Assembly (NCBI GenBank): GCA_047967505.1
Contig: CM106540.1
DNA: 64,000 bases
Strand: one strand, 5' to 3'
Origin: Dipteris shenzhenensis
Lineage: Eukaryota; Polypodiophyta; Polypodiopsida; Gleicheniales
In this document: piece by piece, positions 11,167 through 19,963 of the stretch
Position numbering within the stretch: the stretch's first letter is position 1
How the letters are laid out: each line of letters begins with the position of its first letter
Notes under the pieces: model-generated
The model's input: the letters and a program-made list of their open reading frames with translations, nothing else
Told to the model about the DNA's origin: nothing
Database searches by the model: none
Translations under genes and position numbers: made by a program

Positions 11167-11172
11167 AATAAA
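11167..11172 (+). terminator. Possible poly(A) signal in element B 5' LTR
   Basis: AATAAA lies 15 bases after the stop of the LTR ORF and is conserved in the 3' LTR copy. Confidence 0.4.
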
Positions 11173-11237
11173 GAGTGTGGTTTTATGTATCTGATTGTTG
11201 AATTTGGTCCATCTATTGGAAGGCTAGAATTTGGTGC

Positions 11238-11355
11238 AAATATTCATGTTGAAATCTTGTATTCAAAAGTGCATAAGCGTATCAGGTCTGTGTTGGAAAT
11301 ATTCATGTTGAAATCTTGTATTCAAAAGTGCATAAGCGTATCAGGTCTGTGTTGG
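11238..11355. repeat. 59-bp tandem duplication unique to the 5' LTR of B
   Basis: Two adjacent copies (11238-11296 and 11297-11355) are nearly identical. The 3' LTR has a single copy, so the duplication arose after insertion. Confidence 0.85.
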
Positions 11356-11567
11356 CTTATATGAAACAGGAAGAGCGGAAGGATTTGCCTTTACCGTCAA
11401 CAAGATTAGAGTTAGATGATGTGTTTGTTTTGAACTAGTAAGAGATAGTGACTTCCAAGGTCTATAGGAAGTGTGGTGCCTCTGTTTAGTGCTTTGGATG
11501 AGCAGAAGGAAGATGCTATAGGGAGTACAAAGGCATAGTTTAGCTCTACCAATTTTTGCAGTCATCT

Positions 11568-11586
11568 TTTGGTGCCTCCACAGAGG
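11568..11586 (+). other. Possible primer binding site of element B
   Basis: Four bases after the LTR comes TTGGTGCC..., with the TGG expected to pair with the CCA end of a tRNA. I cannot assign the tRNA with confidence. Confidence 0.35.
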
Positions 11587-11651
11587 ATCTAACTCCGGAC
11601 CTTCAATTTACAAGATTGGAGGAGTAGATGTTCTGAGATGTGTTGCAAGCA

Positions 11652-11753
11652 ATGGGGAGAAATCCACACATGAGAGTGATACAGTGTGAGTGGTGTGGAG
11701 AATGTGGTCATAGGAAGGACAGATGCATTGAGGTCCAGCTACGTGTGATCTGA
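11652..11753 (+). CDS. Short ORF with CCHC zinc knuckle upstream of B gag
   Basis: A 33-codon frame starts at ATG 11652 (a second ATG is at 11670) and ends at TGA 11751-11753. It contains a complete C-x2-C-x4-H-x4-C knuckle (codons 11685-11726). This lies before the capsid-like region, whereas gag knuckles normally follow the capsid. A second, separate knuckle is in the usual place near 12735. It may be an extra leader ORF, which occurs in some Tat elements, or a rearranged gag fragment. Confidence 0.4.
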   Translation: MGRNPHMRVIQCEWCGECGHRKDRCIEVQLRVI

Positions 11754-11913
11754 CGCCGAGCCAGAGTGCAGAAAGCTCTGAAAGTGCTTGCTTGCAGAAA
11801 AAAGAATGCTCTTCAGATGTAGAGTGAGCTTCTTCAGTAGTGTGTTTGTTTTGTTGCCTTCCAATTTTGTTGTGGTTGAGGAAGCCAAGGTGTGATAGTT
11901 GAAAGGTTGTGAG

Positions 11914-13127
11914 GATGGCTTAGGATTTTCTAGAGTTCTGTGGGATGCTGTATGAGAATGCAGTAAGATTCTTGGAGAAGATGGAATTTACAGCACTTAT
12001 GAAAGATAGGGCAACTCCTGAGATTTTGTTTTAGATTCTGAATTATTGCTTGCAAGGAGATGCAAAACCATGGTTGCAGACTCAAGTTGCTACCTTCAGG
12101 GCTGCACATCCTCAGTAACAAAATCCAGAGTATACAGTGGTGAGAGCAGCTTTCCTTGTACAGTTTGCACAAGCCAGGAGCCCTAATGAAGTCTGGAAAG
12201 AGCTATGCTCAGTGAGACAGGAGGAAGAACAAGATGTGAATCAGTACATAATCCAGTTTGGGAGATTATGGAGTCTTTGGTGTGAAGCTCTTATTCCAAA
12301 AGTACCACCTCAAATGATCAAGCGTGATCGTTTCATAGCTGGCCTAAAGCCTACACTCATATTGAAAGTGGAGGTTAAGAATCTAGATAGTTTTGAAGAT
12401 GTTGTCAGAGTGGCTAGGGAGAAAGAATGGAAAGTCTAGAGATTGAGGTAGCTTGGCATGCAAGAGGAGCCTAAGACCCTGGTTAGCAGGCCAGAAATGA
12501 TCAAGGCATATGTAGAGAGAGAGCTAGTGTCTATTCCTGTACAGGATGACTCCCTAAAGAAGGACTTGCATGATGCTGTAGAGCGTATGAAGTCACTCAG
12601 TCTAAATTGGATGGAGACTGCAGGAAGAGGAAGAGGCCAAGGTGTGCAAAACAACAAGAGAGATGTACAGGCTGGGAGTGAAGGAAATACAGCTGGAACA
12701 GGTAGGGGATGGGGACACATGAGCAATGTGAAGTGCTGGAATTGTGGAGAGTGGGGACATATCAACCCTCACTGTGATAAGCCAGCAAGAGTAGGTGGAG
12801 AAGTTTATCCTGTGATGCAGAAGACAAATGATAGGTCAGGAGACTTCAATGTGGAAGTGAAGGATTTGAATCACCCCTCTACCAGTGGAGTCAAATGGGA
12901 TGATAAAGGAAAAGGGAAGGCAATTAGCCTGATTAGGGTGGAGACTATTCCGGAGATCATGCCAGTAGCAAAGAGAACAAGGAGTGCAATAGGAGAGAAT
13001 GGACCTTCTGCAAAAAAAGGGAAGCATGTGGAGTTTGATCTCAGCCCTCAGTCTCCTAAAAAGAAGAGTTGGAGGCCCAGGAAACATTACAAGACTTCAG
13101 ATTTGCATATGGGTCAAGGACAAGAGG
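11914..13127 (+). pseudogene. Element B gag (5' segment, up to the element A insertion)
   Basis: From ATG 11914 the frames show a capsid-like region: 'GDAKPWLQ', then an 'AARF.QFAQ'-like helix and 'EDVVRVAREKE' near 12395. In-frame stops lie at about 11920, 12030 and 12115, with a frame change near 12440. The nucleocapsid part has a CCHC knuckle ('CWNCGEWGHINPHC') near 12733-12774, then a Lys/Arg-rich region. The reading frame runs to 13127, where element A interrupts it, and it resumes at 25541-25545 (the duplicated AGAGG). Gag would package element RNA. Confidence 0.75.
13123..13127. other. Left target-site duplication AGAGG of element A
   Basis: AGAGG precedes the TGTTGACTCT start of the A 5' LTR and is repeated exactly at 25541-25545 after its 3' LTR. 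The 5-bp length is typical of Ty3/gypsy integration. Confidence 0.93.
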
Positions 13128-13171
13128 TGTTGACTCTGTGCCAACATGAACTTATGAAGAAAGAGAAGGTG

Positions 13172-13360
13172 TTACAACTTTGTGATACAACTTTGTGATA
13201 CAACTTTGTGTTACAACTTTGTGTTACAACTTCTAGACACAACTTTGTGTTACAACTTTGTGTAACAACTTTGTGTTACAACTTCTACATGTAGAGAGAG
13301 AATGTGTTACAACTTTGTGATACAACTTTGTGTTACAACTTTGTGATACGACTTTGTGTT
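13172..13360. repeat. TACAACTTTGTGT minisatellite in LTR of A
   Basis: A unit of about 13 bases (TACAACTTTGTGT, sometimes ending GA) is repeated about a dozen times, with two short interruptions by TCTACATGTAGAGAGAGAATG-like sequence. The copy in the 3' LTR (24479-24680) has one more unit, which accounts for part of the LTR length difference. In U3 such arrays often act as enhancers. Confidence 0.85.
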
Positions 13361-13388
13361 ACATGCAGAGAGAGAAGCTCTCCAACTT

Positions 13389-13397
13389 GTATAAATA
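13389..13397 (+). promoter_or_regulatory. TATA box of element A 5' LTR
   Basis: GTATAAATA lies about 30 bases before ATGAAGCCCACACTCTTTGG, a plausible transcription start region. It is identical in the 3' LTR (24710-24718). Confidence 0.6.
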
Positions 13398-14203
13398 CCC
13401 CATAATGGAATGAAGCCCACACTCTTTGGGGCATTGTGTTGAGTCTACTTTGGTATTCCAAGCATTTGTCTCAAGTGTCCATGCTTCCTTGCACTGCACG
13501 TCCAAAAGCATGTCCTAACCTTGCAACCCTTCTCCCCTCTCCTCCAACCCTGCGATCCACCCTCTCCCTCTCCTCCTCCCTCCTCCTCCTTCCTCCTTCT
13601 CCTCCTCCTCCTCCTCCTCCTCCCTCCTCCTCCTCCTCCTCTCTCCTCCCCCTCCCTCCTCCTCCTTCCTCCTCTCTCTTCTTTCACCCATGCTCTTACA
13701 CCTTCTTCCTCTCCCACTCCCATGCTTTCCTAAACCCTTAAACTCCATGATCTACGAGGGAGACGAGTTCTCCACCATGTACTCTACTCTGAACCTTGGA
13801 TCCTCCTTCTAACCCTAGACTCCTTCTAAACCTTGGAACCTCCTTCTAAACCTTGGAACTCTTTCTGAACCCTGGAACTCCTTCTAAACCCTGGAACTCT
13901 TTCTAAACCCTGGAACCTCCTTCTGAACCCTTAAACTCCTCCTAAACCCTACAACCCCCAATGAAGGCGAAAGCCTTCATTACCTCAACAAAGATGGTTT
14001 ACGTTTCTTTTACACATGCTTGCACTTTGTTTACTTACCACACTTAAGCCTACGTCTCTCACCGGAACACGACTCGAGGTCCTAAGCTACACATATACTA
14101 CAAACGACAATCCCAATATATCTGTAGGTGACAAAAAGCCTCGGAACCCTGCAAACATAGAATACCCAGCTCTTCCTACGAAAGCAGTAGGAAAGAGTCA
14201 ACA

Positions 14204-14222
14204 TTTAGCGCCGCTGTCGGGG
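14204..14222 (+). other. Primer binding site of element A (tRNA-Asp-like)
   Basis: TTTAGCGCCGCTGTCGGGG directly follows the LTR. It resembles the TGGCGCCGTTGCCGGGG site used with tRNA-Asp by several plant Ty3 elements, with a few mismatches. Confidence 0.55.
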
Positions 14223-14544
14223 AGACTAGCGTCTCAAGTAGTGAGTAAACATACGTAGGTATGTGTAAAACAAGACACTACTTTGAACTTTCATGAACAT
14301 AACACTCAAGGGCAAGGAGAGTAAATTTTTTTTCCCAATTCTAGCCAAACATATCAACCCCAAACATCAACTTTGGGTTACTATCTTAAAGAAATTTTCT
14401 TAATTTCTTAAATAGAAGCCACATGATATACAATCAGGCTAGGTAGTGGACACGGATGCGTAGAGCTTTAAATTTTGATCATTTTACCTTTTTACAGAAA
14501 AGCAAACCGAGCTCTCCATAAAGAGTTATGGCTCGGGAAGCGTT

Positions 14545-14600
14545 TAGGGTTAAACCCTAAACCTAAACCCTAAACCTAAAATCAAATCCTATAAAAACCT
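14545..14600 (+). promoter_or_regulatory. Telobox cluster plus TATA-like site inside the leader of A
   Basis: GGGTTAAACCCTAAACCTAAACCCTAAACC carries several AAACCCTA teloboxes, with the first two in an inverted arrangement. CCTATAAAAACC (about 14590-14600) follows within 15 bases, then a C/T-rich start-like region. This is the architecture of many plant housekeeping promoters, so a second internal promoter is possible. Confidence 0.4.
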
Positions 14601-14814
14601 ACTCCACCCCCTCATTCTTCATCTTTCACTTTTTGCCTCCATTCTCTTCTTCATTCCGAGCCCCACGCAAGACACTCCTCCCTCTCCATCGACCACCCCC
14701 TTATTCCTATCCTCGCATTGTAAGTGACTTCGAGCCCTTCTCGCAGCGATAACCTAGCCTTCCACCCACCGTCCATTGTTCCGCAACAATGACTGCCGTT
14801 ACATCGAGAAGACT

Positions 14815-15537
14815 TGACTCCCCCCTCCCCCCCCCCCCCCCCCCCTCTCCATCTCCACCACCACCTCCCCCCTCCTCCTCCCCCTCCATCTCCACCTCCC
14901 CCTCCCCCTTCCCCCTCCCCCCTCCATCTCCACCACCACCTCCCACCCTCCCCCTCCCCCTCCATTTCCACCTCCCCCTCCCCCTCCCCCCTCCATTTCC
15001 ACCTCCCCCTTCCCCCTCCCCCTCCATCTCCACCTCCCCTCTCCACCTCCACCTCCCCCTCCCCCTCCCCCCCTCCCCCTCCATCTCTCTCTTTCCCTCC
15101 CCCCTCCATCTCCACCACCACCTCCCCCCTCCCCCTCCATCTCCACCTCCCCCTCCCCCCTCCCCCCTCCCCCTCCACCTCCACCTCCCCCTCTCCCCTC
15201 CCCCTCCATTTCCACCTCCCCCTTCCCCCTCCCCCTTCATCTCCACCTCCACCTCCCCCTCTCCCCTCCCCCTCCATTTCCACCTCCCCCTTCCCCCTCC
15301 CCCTCCATCTCCACCTCTCCTCTCCACCTCCCCCTCCCCCCTCCCCCCTTCCCCCTCCCCCTCCCACCTCCACCACCCCCACCACCTCCCCTTTCACTCT
15401 CTCTCTTTCTTTCTCTCTCTATCCCTCCCCCTTTCTCTCTCTATCTCTCTCTTTCCCTCCCCGTTCCTTACTCTCTCTCTCTCATTTTCTCCCCATCCCT
15501 CTCTCTCTCCTTTCTCTCTCCTCTCTCCCCCTTCCCC

Positions 15538-15568
<31 letters not shown>

Positions 15569-16496
15569 CTCTCTTCCCCTTTTCCCCCTCCTCTCTCTCT
15601 TTTCTCTCTCCTTTTTTGCCCCCCCCTTCTCTCTCTCTCCTCTCTCTCCCTCGCCCCCCCCTCTCTCTCTTTTCTCTCTCCTTTTTTGCCCCCCCCCGTC
15701 TCTCTCTCTCCTCTCTCTCCCTCGCCCCCCCTCTCTCTCTCTCCCTCTCTCCTCTCTCCCCCCTCATTCCCTCCCCCACCCCCTCTCTCTCTCTCCCCCT
15801 TACCCCGGTTACCCCCCACCCCACCCCACCCCTCTCTCTCCCCCTCCCCTTACCCCTGTCAACCCCTGTCAACCCCACCCCACCCCCCCCGCGGCGGCAC
15901 TCTGCAGAGCCGCCGCCGCTGCCCCCGCGCGCCCGCCACCCCTCTCTAACCCCTCGCCCCACTCCCCCGCCCCGCCAGCGGCCGAGCCGCCAGTGGCGGC
16001 GCCCCCTCACCCGCCCGCGCAACCCCGCTCAGCGCCACGCAACACCCCGCCCCCCTCCCCTCCACTCGCGCCCCCTCACCCGCCCGTGCAACCCTGCTCA
16101 GCGCCACGCAATGCCCCGCCCCCCTCCCCTCCACTCGCGCCCTCTCCTCCGCACCCCCGAACCCCCTCCGCCCGCCCCCCTGCGAAACCCCCCCCCCTGC
16201 GCAACCCCCCCACACCCCCGCCCCGCCCCCCTCCCCTCCACTCGCGCCCTCTCCCCCGCACCCCCGAACCCCCTCCGCCCGCCCCCCCTGTGCAACCACC
16301 CCCCTTGCGCAACCCCCCCACACCCCCGCCCTGCCCCCCTCCCCTCCACTCGCGCCCTCTCCCCCGCACCCCCGAACCCCCTCCGCCCGCCCCCCCTGCG
16401 CAACCACCCCCCCTACGCAACCCCCCCTGCGCCAACCCCCCTTGCAAAACCCCGCCACCCCCCCCTGGATGCCGCCGTCGGACGCCCCCCAGCAAA
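14815..16496. repeat. 1.7-kb polypyrimidine tract
   Basis: Almost every base on the plus strand is C or T. From 14815 to about 15390 it is CCCCCT / CCATCTCCAC type. From 15390 to 15790 it is CTCTCT/CCCCC type. From 15790 to 16496 it is C-rich with CGC islands, including tandem units of about 110-120 bases carrying 'CCACTCGCGCCCTCTCC' (at about 16060, 16130, 16235 and 16345). It ends at an A run. Such a tract can form triplex or R-loop structures. Confidence 0.9.
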
Positions 16497-16514
16497 AAAA
16501 AAAAAAAAAAAAAA

Positions 16515-16850
16515 CCCTAACCTAAACTAACCTACGGTTAGTTACTAACTACGGTTAGGTTAGTTGGTTAACCTAGGTTAGGTTAAGTTAGTCGGTTAAC
16601 CCTACGCTAGTTAGTCTAATTCAGTAGATTAGGTTAAGCTAGGTTAGTTGGTAGCAACCTAGACTAGGTTAGTTTTGCCTTTGGTTCGGTTAGTTTCACC
16701 TAACCTCAGTTAACTTAACTGTAGTTAGTTACACTAACTAAGTTCGACTATGGTTAGTCTAACCCTCACTAGGCTAGGTTAGACTAACTGATTAGTCTCT
16801 AACTAGACAAATAGGTTAGTTAGTCTAACTAGATCGACTTGGTTTCAATC
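16515..16850. repeat. Degenerate TTAGGTTA / CTAACC repeats
   Basis: CCTAACC, GGTTAGTT and TAGGTTAG motifs recur on both strands over about 330 bases with no fixed period. They resemble scrambled telomere-like sequence and include many short inverted pairs. No gene is seen. Confidence 0.7.
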
Positions 16851-17439
16851 CCTCGGTTGGACTTAAAGTCCATTCACACCACCATTAGGACCCCCCAAAC
16901 GCAAAATTTAACCCTCCTTTAACCCCTCGATACTCATCCGTTTGGAACCCAAACTGAACCCCGTTTGAACCCATATTTCACACACGGAAACACCACGTTA
17001 CGGGGTATTTTTCCAGCCCATTGCACACCATTTCGGCATCCCTAGCACACGTTCATTCGTGCCCCCATGTGGGCCTTATTTTGCACAAATTCACTCGTAT
17101 TTTCACGCGGTGACCTCCGATTAATGATCCGTCTACACCGGCACATTCCCCTACACACGTAGGACAATCTTAGGCACATTATTAACACGACGGTCCCTAC
17201 ACAAACTAACACCACTCTAACTCTCCTAACAACACCAGCTCCACACCCGCACTTAGGGTAGCGCCACCCTTGGCAAATCACGCACAATCTGCATGCAGTT
17301 ACGTTCCGGCCAATGACTTCGACTCCAACGCTCGCCCCATCCACATCTAACTCCATTGCAACAACCGCCCCCGCCAATCCTCTACCCCGAATTCCCCCCT
17401 GAGATTCAACAACTCCCTTTAACTCCTCCACGCCCCAAC

Positions 17440-19337
17440 ATGGCTGGACGCCGTCATGACCATGATGGTGATATCGAGCTCGAGGCAGAGGCTGACAACT
17501 TCTTCAATCGACGAAATCACAACAATCACGGCCGACGCCCCTTGGGAAAACTGGAACTTCCCAAATATAATGGTAGGGGAGACCCAGCTCGCTTCCTCCA
17601 GCATTTTGATGCCGTATGTCGAGTAGGTGGTGATCAATCCCATGAAACCAAGGTGGCTTGGTTTCCAATGGCATTAACTGATGAGGCGTCAGAATGGTAC
17701 CTTGACCTTCTCGTGGAAGAACGCGCCACATGGGACCTACTTCAAACTGAATTCAAATGTCGCTTTCAAACGGAGAGGCTACAAGACGATCCCGCTCTCC
17801 AACTCAGCAAGATCGAACAAGGCCGGAGGGAAGATGTACGCACATACCTGGGAAAGATGAAGAGATTGATCGCCAAATGTGACCCACGCCCAGATGCAAA
17901 GTACCTCACGGCATGGTTCATAGCAGGTCTAAGAAAGAAAATCCGCAAGGATATGAAAAAGATAAGTAGCTATGAAACATTCAGTGCTGCTCATGCGGCA
18001 GCCATTGACATCGAAGATGGCATGACAGATTCAGACACTAGCAGTGATGATGCCAGATCAAATACACAAGATAAACGCTCGAAAAAAGGTAAATCAAAGG
18101 ACACTGCCAACACAATGAAGATCGCCTAGAGGCCATGACCTTGAAGCTGAAAGAAGATATGATGCAGGCCATGGATCAAAAACTCCACTTGTCTCAGCCG
18201 CCAACTCAAACATATCCACGGCGAGAAAATGTCTAGTGCCCACACTGCTTGGCAAATCATACAGCAAATGAATGCCCAGTCCTAAGAGCAAGGATCACTG
18301 CACAAGCAAATCCACCGCCACGGTTGTGGTGCCATATCTGCGTCGTCGGCAGCCATGATGAGAACAGTTGCATCTTCAACATGCGCAACAATCCGCCTCG
18401 ACCACCACAATACCAAGCGACACCCATGCCAGTATACAGGCAACCGGCACTTGCACAAGCACCCCCAGCTCCGAGGCTAAATCCTGTTCCCGTTCGGACA
18501 CAAGTCCCACAACTACTCAGGAATCCGAATCCACGACCGTATCCAAGGGCACCAAATCCAGCTCCTCAGGCAGTCCCCATACATCACTTACAAGCCGAGG
18601 AAGTAGACTCGCTATTTGAGTATGAAGCAGAGTACCCAGTGTACTATGTAGAAGGTGCAGAGGGTCTAATACCAGTCTATGCAAATCAAGTGCGACCCAA
18701 CACATATCGAGCACCAATCAAGTGTTACGGTTGTGGAGAAAATCATAGGATCGCAGAGTGCCCTCATCGTGGTAGCCCAGCCACTTTCCAAACACTCTGC
18801 AGAGATTGTGGCATAGGACATGCCTGTATGGATTGTCCCATAAAAAATAAGGTCCCAGAACAAACAGAGGTTAAGCCTGATGTCCCCATCGGCATCATTG
18901 GAGTGGACCATCAAAGTCTGGGTCCGGCAAGTCTAAGGTCACAACCTATCAATGTAATTACACGCCAACAGAAAGAGGCCACGAAGGACCCTATCATTCC
19001 AATCCAACCGAAGCGACTTCTGAAAAAGAAAGCACAAGTGCCTCCACCTCCGCCAAGCAATGAGCAGCCGAGCTCATCCACATCAACTCCCGAGCCTCAA
19101 ATAAAAGAAGCTCCATTCCCGAATGCAGAGGTGGAGAAGGCTCGTTTTCAGGTACTTCAGCAATGGGTCCAAAATGAACAAGCTCAATTTGAGGCTCAGA
19201 AACAAGCTCAAGACCCAATCCATGACTTGGCCCCACAAAGTATTGATACTGTACTCAGCCTTTGTTCCAACAACAGACTCCACAACAGAATGTACCGCCA
19301 CGTCAACTTGAAGGAGCTGCACTCTCTAGCATCTTGA
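17440..19337 (+). pseudogene. Element A gag with four zinc knuckles
   Basis: The start is taken at ATG 17440 ('MAGRRHDHDGD'), since the frame upstream has no ATG. The capsid region has 'LPKYNGRGDPARFLQHFD', 'AWFPMALTDEASEWY' and 'TYLGKMKRLIA', which are typical of Retrotrans_gag. A TAG at 18127-18129 and another near 18234 interrupt the frame, with frame changes nearby. Four CCHC-type motifs follow: near 18238 and 18327, then near 18724 and 18799. Three use C-x2-C-x3-H-x4-C rather than x4 before the histidine. A Pro/Gln-rich region and a coiled-coil-like Gln/Glu segment (19120-19220) lead to the protease. Confidence 0.82.
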
Positions 19338-19963
19338 GTTGCCCTGTGTCAATTCCCATCGGAATCCTCTTACGGAATTGTCCCAATCTCTGGGAGAGTT
19401 TCAAAGGATGGATTGAACTCGCAAATCCCCCTCCACCTATGAACGCCATTGAAGATATCCTTGTGCGGATGGGTGAGAGAGATGACATATGTAACATCAC
19501 TGTGCCTTTGATCCACAAGGCATATAATGAAGTCCAAGCCATAGTGGATGGTGGAGCAGGTGTCAATGTCCTATCAAAGGAGCTCTACGAAGAATGGGGT
19601 CTCCCACCAATGCAAAAGGCTAATTTCAACATACGCCTTGCTGATGATTCACGGGCTAAACCCTTGGGAATAGTGAATGGCGTGTCCACAAAGATCGCAG
19701 GAGTCTGCTTTTCCCTTCAATTCACAATCTTGGATCTCCCCAAAAAATCCTATCAAATCTTGCTGGGACGTCCTTGGTTATGGGAAGCATTAGTCCTCCA
19801 TGACTGGGGAACTGATAGATTGACAATCCAGAATCGAGACACTGCAGTCAGGGTGAATGTGGGGACAGGAGAGCTATTAAATAAATTGTGCCTAGAGCAT
19901 TGGATGACACATCTTCCACGACAATCTCGAGCAAATCAGCTCCCTTGCAACAGCTTGCCATAG
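19338..19963 (+). pseudogene. Element A aspartic protease
   Basis: The frame contains 'AIVDGGAGVNVL' with the catalytic aspartate at 19547-19549, a flap region and 'ILLGRPWL' near 19765, which is the conserved ILGRPWL of plant Ty3 proteases. The frame then changes to that of pol at about 19890. It would cleave Gag-Pol during particle maturation. Confidence 0.85.

Larger units (their letters stand above)
8695..11564 (+). repeat. Element B 5' LTR (2870 bp)
   Basis: It matches 29671-32496 along its length. It starts TGTGTGGATAAA and ends GCAGTCA. A 59-bp tandem duplication at 11238-11355 is present here but not in the 3' LTR and explains most of the length difference. A TATA-like element (10483-10490) and AATAAA (11167-11172) mark a possible transcript region. 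Between them is an ORF-like stretch described separately. The LTR is unusually long for a plant Ty3 element. Confidence 0.9.
13128..14203 (+). repeat. Element A 5' LTR (1076 bp)
   Basis: It starts TGTTGACTCT and ends AGAGTCAACA. Inside, in order, are a 13-bp minisatellite (13172-13360), a TATA box (13389), a TCC/CTC microsatellite (about 13555-13680) and about ten degenerate copies of a CTGGAACTCCTTCTAAACC-like unit (13790-13960). The Ser/Pro/Leu reading frames here are products of the microsatellite. Confidence 0.95.
14223..17439 (+). other. Long non-coding leader of element A
   Basis: No convincing gene is present in these 3.2 kb. The parts are: unique AT-rich sequence (14223-14540); a telobox cluster and TATA-like site (14545-14600); unique C-rich sequence (14600-14814); a 1.7-kb pyrimidine tract (14815-16496); an A run (16495-16514); TTAGGTTA-like repeats (16515-16850); and unique sequence up to gag (16850-17439). 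Long Pro/Ser/Leu and Gly/Arg/Glu frames in the pyrimidine tract are artefacts of composition. Confidence 0.8.

Noticed and set aside
13555-13740. Ser/Pro/Leu frame in both LTRs of element A as an LTR gene
   Set aside because: It is a TCC/CTC microsatellite read in three frames, with length changes between the LTRs that are not multiples of three.
14789-16530. Long Pro/Ser/Leu-rich plus frames (up to 568 codons) and Gly/Arg/Glu-rich minus frames
   Set aside because: They occur in several frames at once over a pure pyrimidine tract, because C/T-only codons cannot form stops. There is no start context or homology.
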